Assembly: GCA_012064385.1 (NCBI GenBank)
Contig: QRDG01000140.1
Span: 2,079,849-2,143,848, forward strand
Length of the DNA: 64,000 nucleotides
From: Puccinellia tenuiflora
Lineage: Eukaryota; Streptophyta; Magnoliopsida; Poales; Poaceae
Direction of reading: 5' to 3'
Shown here: one piece after another, positions 46,764-58,669 of the stretch
Layout: each line of letters begins with the position of its first letter
How positions within the stretch are numbered: the stretch's first letter is position 1
Program-made: the position numbers and the translations under genes
The notes under the pieces: model-generated
What the model saw: the letters and a program-made list of their open reading frames with translations, nothing else
Databases searched by the model: none
What the model was told of the DNA's origin: nothing

Positions 46764-48658
46764 TGTTGGGAATATGCCCTAGAGGCAATAATAAAATGGT
46801 TTATTAAGCATATTCACGTTTATGATAATAGTTTATTATCCATGCTATAATTGTATTAAATGGAAACATAATACATGTGTGGAATATAAACACCCGGAGT
46901 CCCTAGCGAGCCTCTACAGGACTAGTTCGTTGATCAAAAGATAGTTAGAGTTTCCTAACTATGGACTTGTTATAGTCACTTGATAACGGAGTCATATCAT
47001 TAAGAGTAATGGTGTGGTGGACATGACCCAAATAAAGAGTTGCAATTAATCGTGTCACAAAAGTTTTGTTGTCAACACTTTTTCAATAGGCCAAATATAG
47101 TTTCCTTAGACCATGAGATTATATCACTCCCGTTCGCCGGAGGAATACTTTGTGGACATCAAACGTCACTTCATAACTGGGTGATTATAAAGGTGGCTTT
47201 CAGGTATCTCCGATGGTGGGTTGTTGGGTGATATGAATCAAGAGTGGGATTTGTCCCTCCATGTGACGGAGAAGATATCTTCAGGCCTTCTCGGTAATTA
47301 TAGCATCAAAAGTCTGCAGACAGGTGATTAAGTGGTAATCACGAGGATCCTATATTATGGACGAGTAAAGAGGACTTGCCGGTAACGAGATAAAACTGGA
47401 CATGGGGATGTCAACGATTATATCTCGGGCAAGTAAAATATTGTGAGACAAAGGGAATCGTATATGAGATTAATTGAATCTCCGGCATTGTGGTTCAATC
47501 GAGAAAAGTTTTTTGTTGAGTGTATAGGAATTAATATGGGCATCCCGGTCCCGCTATTAATTATTGATATGATCATGTCTATGCATTCTCGAACCCGTAG
47601 GGTCACACACTAACGTTCCGATGAATTTAGGTTTTGCGATGAATTAAATGATGAAATGAACGAATGATGATTCGGAGTCTCGGATGGGATCCCGGACGTC
47701 ACGAGAGGTTCCGGAGGAGTCCGGAGAGAATAAGATTCATATATGGAAAGTGGTTTCCGGAGGTTTCGGAAAAGTTCCGGAAATATTTACAGGGTACCGG
47801 AAAGGTTCCGGAAGGTTCTAGAAGTGTCTAGATGGACCCACATGGACCAAAGGGGTGCAGCCACCACCTTGGTGTGCCGCACCACCTAGGCCCACATGGG
47901 CCCATGCGGCAAAGGAAGAAGGGGGGCCGGCCAAGTCCTAGTTGGACTAGGGGCCGGCTCCACCCCTTTAGGAAAGGGGCCCAAGGAGGAGTCCTAGATG
48001 GACTCCAACTTGGGGGGCAAGGCAAGAGGGGGCCGGCCGGCCCCTGCCCTAGCCCTAGCCGCCACCTATATAAAGGGGGGAGGGGAGGGGTGCGGCACAC
48101 CCTTGAGCTGCCGCCCCAAGAACCCTAGCCGCACCCCCTCTCCACCCTAACCCTAGCCGCACCCCTCCCTCCCCGGAGGGCTGCCGCCGCCTCACCTCCA
48201 TCTAGAGTTGCCGCACCTCCCTTACCCTAGGGTGCTGCGCCACCTCCACCTCTCCCTCTCCTCTTGCTTGGCTTGGCGAAGCCCTGCTCGCGGAGATCGT
48301 CATCATCACCGGCACTACCGTCGTGCTGCTGAGATCATCAAGGCCACGTCCTCTCGCTTGCGGGATCAAGGAGTCGACGTCTTCATCGAGCCGTACGTGT
48401 GGACGCTGCGGAGGTGCTGCCCGTTGCTGCACTTCACCAGATTGGATCTCGAGGATAATACATCTCCTCGCGACTAGACGAGTCTAGTTGCGGGGATCGA
48501 CTAGCCAACCCCTGCACCGACAAAACGTGTTTGTTGATCTTCAAGGGTAAGAGATTGGATCTCACCTTCGCTATCTTCATCTAGTAGATCTAGTTCCTTG
48601 GGGTTTATTCCGCTTGCCGCGTAGGAAATTTTTTGTTTTCCATGCTGCGACCCCATCA
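46764..48658 (+). repeat. 3' LTR of the Copia element
   Basis: 1895 bp, TGTTGGG to CCCATCA, with TATATAAA at 48067-48074. The sequence after it (ACGAGG) does not repeat the 5' flank. Confidence 0.9.
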
Positions 48659-48975
48659 ACGAGGTCATTAGTTGTTCTACGGTGTCGATGGTTTCTTGTT
48701 GCTCCCCTCCATCGCCGGGTAAGGAGGCCGACTACCCCCTTCCTTGTCGTCTAAGGATGGGTGGACGGCCGGGGTGATTAGTCGTTGGGGTGGTCATGTT
48801 TGTGGCCGACTGTTCCTGACTCTCAGAGAGTGTGTCTCCGTCGAAAGGGGTGTCATGTCTCTTTTCCCTGTATACCCGTTCTAGCTGCAGGTGGAACGTG
48901 CGTTTTGTTACCTTTGATGTCCAATGCTTCATGACCTTTGATGTCTAATGCTTCGTGACCTTTGATGTCTAATGC
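48659..48975. other. Unassigned GC-rich segment ending in a minisatellite
   Basis: It is not the continuation of the antisense ORF that ends at 39363. No ORF is recognised. A 24-bp minisatellite occupies its right end. Confidence 0.4.
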
Positions 48976-48978
48976 TGG
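48910..48978. repeat. 24-bp minisatellite, 2.8 units
   Basis: ACCTTTGATGTC-AATGCTTC starts at 48910, 48934 and 48958; the last unit runs into the LTR boundary at 48976. Confidence 0.85.
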
Positions 48979-49233
48979 GACACCCCAAGAGGAAGGTGGA
49001 TGTAGCAGAACAATAAATTTCTCTCAGTGAAGAACCAAGGTTTATCGAATCCGTAGAAAGAATGTATACAAAACGTACATCGGTACGAAATCTATAACTA
49101 ATACTCCACTTCGAGTGCGCTTATATGCTTGTCGCCTTGATGTAAGAAACATTTATTATCACGTGGAAATAAACACAGCTATTTCATTCTTAGTAAGAAC
49201 AGCACATCCTTACCCTTAGTTATTATTGTCTCG

Positions 49234-52200
49234 TGATGACCCACAAGTGTAGGGGATCGCAACAGTCTTCGAGGGAAGTAAAACCCAAATTTATTGGTTC
49301 GACACAAGGGGAGGCAAGGAATATTTATAAGCTTTAGCAGTTGAGTTGTCAATTCAATCACACCCGAAAGAGAACTCACTCGGTGCAATTTATCAGTAGT
49401 AACAGTGATGTGGTAATAGCAATGTAATAGTAACATCAACAGTTAAATTATAGTAGCAATCGTGACAGCAAAAGTACCAGTCGTAAACAGCAGGATTAAA
49501 AACACCGCAGGCATAGGGACGGATAAACGGGCGTTGCATGAATAAGATAACTCATGTAATCAACATAACAGGGCAGAATGCGAACAAATAACAATAAAGC
49601 ATCCAAGTATCAATTAATCATAGGCATGTATTCCTAATTTAACCGAACGTGCTTGCAATAAGAACTTTCACGATATCTTTCATCCTGCCATCCGGTTTCT
49701 ACCAGGCCAATAATGGAACTAATGGCAATTAATGTGTTCCTTTTAATAGAACACCGGAGCAAAGCATTAACATACGATGAATACATGTAATCCTCAAGTT
49801 GCTACCCTTTCCCTTTGATATCCCAATCTGTCACTTTGGGGTCGCCGGTTCCGGACAACAACAGGTGCATACAACTAGTAGATATGATCCAAGGCATCAA
49901 TTATATTCATGAAAACATAACATGTTCAGATCTGAAATCATAGCACTCGGGGCCTAAGTGTAAAGCATTAAGCATGACTAGTTGCAACAACGACAATTAA
50001 CACAAATAGAGGATAATAGGCATCATGCCCTAACAATCTAGCATCGAATTACATGAGTGATCTTATTCAATCCCCTCCATCCCCTTGCCTACAGCAGGGA
50101 ACTACTCACTCATGGATGGGGGAATCATGGATGGTTGATGGAGAGGCATTGGCGGTGACGACGGCGACGATCTCCACTCCGGCAGGGTGCCGGAACAACG
50201 ATCCTGGACCTCGAATTTGGGTTTCAAGGTGGCGGCGGAGCTCCATAAGGTTTCTGGACGAAGTGTTCGGGGGTGTCGTTTTTAAGTCAGGAGGACCTTA
50301 TATGTCAAAGGAGGGACAGAGGCGACGCACCAGGGGCAAGGGCGACCCCTGGCCGCAGCCATGTTGAAAGGACAAGGATGCCGCCTAGAGGGGGTGAATA
50401 TGAGATTTAAAACTTTTACGATTATGGCTTGATAAATGCGGAATAAATCTAGCATTTAATTTATCAAGCACAAAACCTAATATACTAGGTTCACCTATGT
50501 GCACCAACAACTTATGCTAAGCAAGAGAACAACAAGGTGATAGCAAGATATAATACTTCAAGCACGAAGGCTATCACAATGTAAAGTGCATAAGTGAAGA
50601 GCTTGGGTATAGAAATAACCGAGGCACACGGAGACGATGATGTACTCTCGAGTTCCTCCTTTTGAGGGGAGTATGTCTCGTTGGAGGGGTGTGAGCTCGC
50701 CACAACAGGCCTACTCAACGCCACAATGTCCTCACCTTATTCTCCGATGAACCGCACCACAAAGGTTTGGTTCACCTTCCACTACCGAAATCCTTCAAGG
50801 CGGAATCCGGAGCCTTTACACCAGAAAGCTTGGGGCACGCATCCACAACCGAATTGGAGGCTCCCTAGAATCACCACTAAGCCGTCTAGGGTCCAAAGAC
50901 CCAAGAGTAACAAGCTCACAATTTTCACTTCCACGAATCCTCGTGGAGAGCACAAACCGATGCACCAAATGCAAATGTCAAGAGCATAAGTGCTCAAATC
51001 CTTCACACTCAAAGTCCAACAAAGCAACAAATGCTTATGGGGAATAACAAAGAGGAGAATCACAAATTAAAGAACTCCAAGATCTAGATCCACTAGGTTC
51101 GCCTTACTTAGAGGAGAGATTGATTGGTGAAAAGGTAGATCTAGATCTCCTCTCTCTTTTTCCTAAATTTGGGCAAGAATCATTGGAGGGATTGAGAGAA
51201 ATCAAAACTTTGGAGGTCAACAATGGAGGAGTGAGTGAAGCTCCAAAATTTGGTAACCATTGGGGAAGATGACCCCTTAAATAGGTCCCCACCAAATCAA
51301 ACCGTTATGTGCAGTTTTTCCTGCACGGGCCGAAACTTCGGGGGTTTACCCCGGAAATTCCGGACCCCCCCGGAGCGACCCAGATGCCTTGGAAGCTCTC
51401 TGGACATAGTTCGGAACTTTGGGCCGGAACTTTTGCCGGATATATCCGGGGGACCGGAATTTCCTGCCTAAGGACCGGAACTTCCGGGCCGGTGAAAAAC
51501 TACAGAAAGAGCAAAAAAAACGCGATAACTTTTTCATCTGGATTCCGTTTTTTGATGATTTTGTGCTCGTTGGAATCGCAACGAAGAGATCTACAAGATC
51601 ATGCAGAGAAACATCATAATCCATCATGTGAGAAGGAAGCCATGAGGAGATAGTTTGACCTCTCTAGAAAAGACAAGTCGATAAAAACCTCCAACATAAG
51701 AAACGCAACAAGATGTCCATATGAAATCCGTTTTTGATGAATTAGAGCTTGGTATGGGGATGAACACAAGCTCTAAATCCTCAAATGGATAAAAGCCAAA
51801 TAACAACCAAGAAAGATGGTATGCCAAGTATGCACAAAGATGCGATCAAGTTACTCACTTGAGAGCCCCTCTTGATAGTACGACATCTATTCTATAACCG
51901 GTATCCCGAAAAGCATGAGACCGGTAAAATAGAAAACCTATCAAGACCATACCTTTGCTTTGAGCATTCCACTTGAGCTAGATGATGACGATCTTGACTC
52001 CATCAAGTTGGAACACCTTTCTTGAACGTGCTTGCTAGCACATGCTTGATGAAGACTTTTCCAAATACTCCCCCATACTCCATTATGGGAGAGCCTCGCT
52101 TAGCTACGTCTTCATGTACCAATTGCAAGCTTCAATCAAAAGATATCTTTCGATATGGATCATATTGAACTTGCACTTCATAATCTTCTAAATATGTTGA

Positions 52201-52796
52201 TCAGCTCGAATCTTTGTCTTGATCAACTTTCCACTTCATCTTCTTTTCTTAAGATATGTGATGGCTTGGTGGTAAACATGAATGCTCAATCTTATTTTAA
52301 ATGCCACACATGCACTAAGATCAACGCTAAATGACCATTTGTGTGGATCACACCTTGAATATTACTCTGGTCATCACTTTATCTTCTTCTTTCAATCTTG
52401 ATACCAACACATGGTGTTCAAGCATTGCAATGGACCAAACTTATACGTTTGACTCAAAGCACACATTAGTCCATAGAGATTGTCATTAATTACCAAAACC
52501 ACACACGGGGGCAACCAAGCACTTTCACATGGGCCCACCCACGGCTGGAGCCGCCCCTGCTCCTAGGGTGGCCCCTCCGCGAGCCCTCCTGGCTCCGTGG
52601 CTTATTTCCTTCAAAAACTCTTTTTCCAATTTTTAGGGAATTTTCCGTGGACTTTTTATTCCTGCACAAAAATAAGACACCAATTGCAATTCTGCTGAAA
52701 ACAGCGTCAGTGCGGGTTAGTTCCAATCAAATCATGCAAATTAGAGGCAAAACAGTAGCAAAAGTGTTTGGAAAAGTAGACGTTTGCGACGTATCA
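49234..52796 (-). mobile_element. Solo Gypsy LTR with nested solo LTR
   Basis: The plus strand starts TGATGACCCACAAG and ends GACGTATCA. The perfect TSD TCTCG is at 49229-49233 and 52797-52801. It is about 1.4 kb without the nested LTR at 50365-52527. Confidence 0.9.
50365..52527 (-). mobile_element. Solo LTR of another family (2163 bp)
   Basis: The termini are TGAAAG (50365) and CTTTCA (52527), a 6-bp inverted repeat. The TSD is CATGT (50360-50364) and CATGG (52528-52532), one mismatch. A minus-strand TATTTAA box is near 51278-51284. To its right (U3 side), 51340-51500 is dense in CCGGAA/TTCCGG words. No core remains. Confidence 0.8.
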
Positions 52797-53214
52797 TCTC
52801 GCAAGCCCAGGGATGAAGGAGACATAAACCTACTATCTATAATTGTCGAATGATAGTTTTCACGATCCCGTAGCAATCTTACTCTCGGACATAATAAGTA
52901 AGTTTAGTTGTTTGGCAGGTGGTGAGTCGTAGAAGATGTAGATGAAGATTCCTTAGACTTTATTCATGGCGTGGCTACAAAAACAGTATAAAGGCTATCA
53001 CGACGAGTTATAGGAGGTCTCGACCAGAGATTATAGATGTAGATCTAGGTTCAGAACTAGGATTTCTATAGAGGGATGTAGACTAAGCTTCGGCGTGTAA
53101 TGAACGTGGAAGTATTGAAGGGGGTCCTTCGGTGTATATATGCATAGTAGATGTCTGAACTTGGTACCTCTAGGGTTTCCTCTTGCCTTGCACGTGAAGT
53201 CTTGAACTTGTAGC

Positions 53215-56200
53215 TGTGGCACCCCCCTCTGACACATATCGCCAGAGAGGCGGTCGCCCCGTGCGCCAGCCCAGGATATCCGGACGCACGTTACGACAAT
53301 GCAACATAGCAGAAATATCATTACACAATCAGGCTCAGAGGGCTACAAATGGTTTTACATGGCCATCAAGGCATGAAAGAATATCATGACCAAGTGTGGC
53401 ACGGGACAGAGTTTAACTGGCAGCGGAAGTCATAGATTCGGCAACGGCTTGGAGGGACTCCATTCCACAGGCATCTGGCTGGGCTACTGATCCTAGCACG
53501 CTCTTGCTCCATCTCCTTGCGATAGTAGAAGATGAATCCTCTCAATGTCTGGCCACATGAAAAGCCAGTTTGAGTACGGTGACGTACTCGCAAGAAAACA
53601 ACCACATGACATGAACAGTCAAGCAATCAGGCAACAAGTAGCTAGCAACAGAAATAATTCTAAACATGGCAAGTGTCTACTTACGGCAGTCCAAGTGGGT
53701 AGCAACAAGGCAGCACAACAAATCATGGCATAAGCAAATAATAGGGGTATCACCAGTACAGAGTCCAAGCCAGGTGGGGTTGGATCGTATACCGGTGATC
53801 ATACAAGAGAACTTACCTGTGACGAATAACGAGTGTACCCGTTGGTACCAAATATTATAACATCACCTGTTATCACAACTAGGCCCAACAGCCTTACCAC
53901 ATCTGTCAACTTTTAGGCCCACTGGCCACATCTTTTCACTCATCCCGAGTGACATTTTCTGCATCAGCTTATCGTTCCTTTGGTGAAATCAGGTGGTTCA
54001 TCTTTCTTTCACACCGAACTTAAGTTTAACCTCCGGACTCGACAAAGGACAATAGTGTGACCGACACTGAACTGTTCCATAACCTAGGAACAAGGCTAGC
54101 TGCTAGTTGATACACTCTCGAGAGGTTGCAGTTACCACCCATCTAAATGCACCTTGCTTCATGACGGCAAGATACACCTACACAACCGTTCACGCTACCC
54201 AGACACTCCCTGTATAGCTACCGACATAACTCTATGTCTTAGGTCGAAGTGAATCCGGCACGTCCCCAACTCATGAGCGACGCCTAGCTCCGGAACCTTC
54301 ACAAGACTAGCCCCGACCACAACTATGCAGTAACCGACTAGACTTGCCAAGTGGGTAGCATCAAAGGAGGCTTGATAGGCTACGTAGGTTATGGCTCTCC
54401 CATTTGGGCGACAGTGGTAGTGCGTTCAAGGTTCAGATTGGTGGCACTATGGACTGACCCCATCGAAGTTTGGAGGGTTGGTTTATTTAATCCAGTTTAT
54501 TTCAACAACAATTCCAACAACAGAGGGTTAGTCCAACACAATAAATATAACATCATATCCACATGAAACAGATTAGTCCACTGCAAAACAATAATATCAT
54601 ATCAACATGAAACAGAAACGAACGGCACCCAGTAGTTCAAGCAATATGTGGTTAGTTCAATCAGTGGTTAGTTTCAACCGGGCGATGGCGGAGATAACTC
54701 CGACCAGTGACAGCCACAGGTTGAGTAAAAGAAAATAATTAGCACAGATCAACCGGGCGAGGCGGAGATAACTCAGTGACAGGGTGATTAATAAAATAGC
54801 ACATTGGTAGCGGGCGTGGGGATGCCTCCGGCCAGTAGCAGATCGACACGGGTGGCGTCACGCGATCCGTTCACCATTCATTGACTGCGGCGGTTCCCAT
54901 CGCCCGAATGGGAGGTGCACCGTCAACGCCCACAATCTACAGCAAAGTAGTAGACGAGATTCAATCCACGTGGGCGGGCCCACATGTATTTAGTCGCCGG
55001 CCGGAACTCAACCCACACTTGATGGGTTTATCGTATTGCAGGAAAGTAAAGGTACATGAAATAATACTGAAAGTAGGCGCGATCAAATCCACGTGGGCGT
55101 TGCCCAACATGTATTAGCCGCCGGCGGGAATCCACCCACACTTGATGGGTTTTATCGTATTACAGGTAATGAAAACAAAGCCACGATATCTCGTGACGCA
55201 CAGTTTGCAGGAGGTAAACAAAGCCACGATATCTCGTGACGCACAGTTGACATGCGATATTAAGCAATGAAATGCACCGATGTGACCGGGTAATATGCGA
55301 ACAAACAAACACCGCTTGAGTGTTCATAGCAAGTGGTTAGCTTGCCTTCGGAGATCGACACCATTTGCCTTGGGGGTCACGATCGTCATGGTTTAGGGAA
55401 TCGGTTGCCGGTACCGCGGGATAGACCTATGCATGGGTATAAGGGTGCTCAGCATACAAACATTTCACAAAAATACAAAACCTATGCTACTGGATAGAGC
55501 TCTTAAAACTATGAATTTACAAATTTGAATCACCTCGAACGGAGCTACGGTTCAAAAGTTATGGCCGTGCGAAGAATAGCTATCTACTGCTCACCCGAGG
55601 AAAAAAACAGAACGGGCTGATTTCGAATCGGGCCGGATTGGTAGCGCGTTTTCAGAAAAATACGTCTTCGCTGCAGGGAGGCGTAATGCATGGAACTGCG
55701 CCTCCACTTATCCTGACCGCGGGGCCGGGCCAGGCAGGGGCCCGCTTGTCGGCGCGACGTGGCGCCCAGCTGGCGCCAGGCTGGCTGCCCGACCCAGCGT
55801 CGACCACACGCGGGTCATGCCCGACGCGGGCGCGCTTGGTCTCGGCCGGCCACCGGAGCTGGCCGCCGCCGCCGTGGTGCCCGCCGCCGGCCACCAGGGT
55901 GTGGGGAGGAACCGCTCTGCCACGCCGCCTCCGGGGATAGTGGCCGCGGCTCGGGGTCGCAGGGAGTTCCGCCAAGGTCGCCGCGCTCCGGGAGCTCACC
56001 GGCGGCGGTCGAGGACGGTGCCGCGGCTACGGGTCACAAAACTCCGAGTGGATTGGACCGGGAGGTAGAGGAGATCATGGGGGTCTCCTCCCCGGATTTA
56101 ATTGGAGAACGGCTCGGGCTGGAGCTTGCCGGGGTCGGTGAACCGACGGTGACGTCCCCGGCCGAATCGGAGCGGGGCTCCGCCGTTCCACCATTAGAGG

Positions 56201-57665
56201 AGCAAGGGGTTCCAGGAGAGGGGAAGGGGATGTGCTCGGGTGTGAGAGGGCTCGGGAGCTCCCTCTTATAGGCTCGGGAGGGGGACAACGGCCAAGATGC
56301 CCGCCGGAGGAGGTGGGGTGAGCTGTCCAGGAGCTGTAGCGGCGAGACGACGACCAACGCGTCGTCGGTGTAGCAGGGGTGTGGGCTGGACGACGAGAAA
56401 CGCGGCCGCGGATAAGAACAGAGGGGAGGTGGCGCGGTTTTGATGGGAGGGTCCTGTGGTGGTGCTATTTCGACCGCGTGTCGGCTAGCTGCTTGACAGC
56501 GCTCTAGGAGGGGATAGGATTGAGTCCGACCGAGCCAGGGCAGAGGAAGAGGGTCCGGCTACAGCTGGGGTGTGGTTGGACGCGGGGAAACAGGGGAAGC
56601 CAGGTGCACAGGAACGTGCACGACACAGACACGCATGCACTGGCGTTCGGAGCGCGCCACGAGCGGCATCGCCACGTTCCCATCAACTCGTAGCACCAAA
56701 ATGAAAACGGTCTGTGTCACCACGTGCCAAATTCCAAACCCTACCACTTTCCAGTTATAAGTTTTTGCTGGTTTGCAACTTAGTCAGAACAAAAATTTCA
56801 AAACAGTAGGGGACACCAGGTGCTCGATGAAATGATCGAGGCTTTGCACAACTCAGAAAAATCCCCAAAATTTACAGTAGGTTATAATGGGTGTAGATAG
56901 TGTGTATATGGAGTTTGAGCTCAATTGGATGCATAGAAGGTGGACAAATAAATAGGTGTCCGAAAAGGGCCCTAATGGCATGGGTGTGCTAAATGTGCTT
57001 CCTCAAATGATCTTGATCTTATATTGGGTATATGGTGTGGTATATGGGAGGTTGCCATTTTGGCAAAGTGGCAAGGCCAAATGATTTTGTGTCTAGGGTT
57101 TGCTTTGGAAATTGCTATTGGGCATGAAAAGGCATTACAAATGAAGTACCCTCAAATAATGCTCAAATGAGGTTGGCCCAATGAAGTGAAATGTTCAGGA
57201 GGTTAAATTAGGCCTATCCACCAAATTGCAGAATTTTTGGATGAGTGGAGGGTGTCTGAATACTTATTGGACTGGAAATGGCATAATAGCGGATATGATT
57301 TAACCGAGGGTTTTTGCATTGGACTATGGAATATTTTTCCATAGGATGGATGTATAAGTATGAGGGAACCATATGGTAGCTTGGTAGAATTTATCTTAAG
57401 ATACAATTGTGGTGGTGGCTTTTGGTGGAATAGACGGAAGGGTTTTGGAACACTGGAGTGGCATCAATGTGTGACAACGAAAATAGTGGCATCGAGATAT
57501 GTGGGAGGTTGATAAGCTCAAGGTTTGTTGGGAAATCTCCAAGTGAGCAAAACCAAAGTCAATTCAAAGACCAACAAGTGGAAGAAAATAGTTTGGAAAC
57601 AGAAAAAGTTTTTCAGGCGGAGAAAAACATCACTAACATTAGGGACGAATTTTCGGGATGTGACA
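53215..57665 (-). repeat. 3' LTR of the large-LTR element
   Basis: 4451 bp. On the minus strand a TATAAGAGGG box lies at about 56264-56272, giving a U3 of about 1.4 kb and an R-U5 of about 3 kb. It contains tandem repeats near 54956-55250 and a GC-rich block (55700-56450) whose open frames also occur in the other LTR and lack domains. Confidence 0.85.
54956..55250. repeat. Tandem repeats in the LTR: about 125-bp unit and about 43-bp unit
   Basis: A unit starting at GAGATTCAATCCACGTGGGC, with CACACTTGATGGG near its end, occurs about 1.7 times. A second module, ACAAAGCCACGATATCTCGT, starts at about 55175 and 55218. The same arrays are at 62521-62820 in the right LTR. Confidence 0.8.
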
Positions 57666-57703
57666 AACCTTCCCCCCTTAAAAAGAATCTCGTCCCGAGA
57701 TTC
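57666..57703 (-). promoter_or_regulatory. Polypurine tract and stem-loop
   Basis: On the minus strand GAATCTCG-GGA-CGAGATTC (57703-57685) is followed by TTTTTAAGGGGGGAAGGTT up to the LTR at 57665. The stem is identical to the one at 25550-25568. Confidence 0.8.
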
Positions 57704-58629
57704 GGAGACTAATAAAGATTCCCGGGGTTATACAAGATATTTCTTGTATGGTTTGATATATCCCTATATTTAAAATATTTTAAAACTTTTTTTTTTCCAC
57801 GCAATACTAGAGTTTAACACACAAAAGAATCAACTCTCAGCAGGATATTTTACTAGAAAATAATTACCAAGGCATGATATTTTTATCATACTCAATGTAT
57901 TCTAAGGATGGCATGGCAGGGGCTCACACAATCAATCAACATGGGACCTCCTACTATGGTTATATGAAGAAAATCAAAATCTAAGGTTTTCAGTTCAGCC
58001 AGACACAAGTATGGTAATATCAAACAAGATCTATACACAGATCGTCACTCAATAACCTGGATTTAACTTGGAAAAATAATTACCAAATTTTGTAGAATAA
58101 AATGTTATGGATATGCTAAACATGTCCCTGTTCTAGATTTATTTTTTTTGAAAAGCTGTATATACCTTTTCAAGTATACACAGGTTTGAAAAAAAAAATA
58201 GCAGGGTTCCTTTTTAAAAGAAAACATCTGTGTCGCCAATAATTGGCTTACAGACACTGTAGGGGTAGGGCCATCTCCAAAATTATTTTGATCAAAAATT
58301 TCCTACGGAACACTGGAGAGACGAGGACTGATCTCCTGAGAAAAGGATAGAAACACACAGAGGGTTATCTTCTTGCTTGCTGACATGTGGGACCAGGGTC
58401 CACCTGTCAGTTCCCCTCTTTCTTTCTCTCTTCTTCTTCTTCCTCGCTGCATTTCCATCCGCACCCGGCTGGCCCTGAGTGCGCGAAGCACTCCTACTGC
58501 GGCACTGTTGCGCGTGCGGTCCATCTACGCAGCGGCCATTACGGCTTTCGGCGCCTCGACGGTCGCGCACCAATTTTGGCCGAGCATTGCGCGCGATTCC
58601 TCTTTTCCCGCGCGAGGCTGAGCTGAGGC
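57704..58629. other. AT-rich core region and upstream region of the antisense ORF
   Basis: No sense gene is supported. The right part (58380-58629) is GC-richer and includes TTTTCCCGCGCG at 58603-58614, just before a TATA box. A minus-strand frame at 58292-58738 has no domain. Confidence 0.45.
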
Positions 58630-58636
58630 TATAAAT
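58630..58636 (+). promoter_or_regulatory. TATA box of the antisense ORF
   Basis: GGCTATAAATTGCGG lies about 35 bp before the ATG at 58670, which would leave a very short leader. An E2F-like TTTTCCCGC word lies about 20 bp upstream. Confidence 0.5.
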
Positions 58637-58669
58637 TGCGGCCTCGGTGATTCTCTCCTCATCGCCAGC

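Larger units (their letters stand above)
39364..48658 (+). mobile_element. Gag-only Copia element of the BARE/Angela type, possibly chimeric
   Basis: LTRs at 39364-41259 (1896 bp) and 46764-48658 (1895 bp) begin TGTTGGGAATATGCCCTAGA, the BARE/WIS/Angela-type start. A tRNA-Met PBS, a Copia gag and a PPT (AAGTGGGAGAC) are present. Protease, integrase, reverse transcriptase and RNase H are absent; 3.4 kb of AT-rich non-coding sequence replaces pol. The flanks do not match as a TSD (ACCCC at the left, ACGAG at the right). The core contains an 810-bp duplication with an N at the joint. The LTRs differ by a few percent. Confidence 0.85.
48976..53214 (-). mobile_element. Gypsy LTR fragment, minus strand, interrupted and truncated
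   Basis: The plus strand begins TGGGACACCCCAAGAGGAAGG, the reverse complement of a typical Triticeae Gypsy LTR 3' end. It continues to 49233, resumes at 52802 after the nested solo LTR, and is cut at 53215 by the next element. No PBS lies outside its end at 48975, so it is a solo or truncated LTR. Confidence 0.6.

Noticed and set aside
55759..56271. Plus-strand 170-residue frame in the large-LTR element, repeated at 63327-63839
   Set aside because: It lies in the LTR, is rich in Gly/Arg/Pro from GC-rich DNA and has no domain; its repetition only reflects the second LTR.
58140..58200. A-rich and T-rich runs as a SINE or poly-A tail
   Set aside because: Short homopolymers in AT-rich core DNA with no retrogene or TSD beside them.
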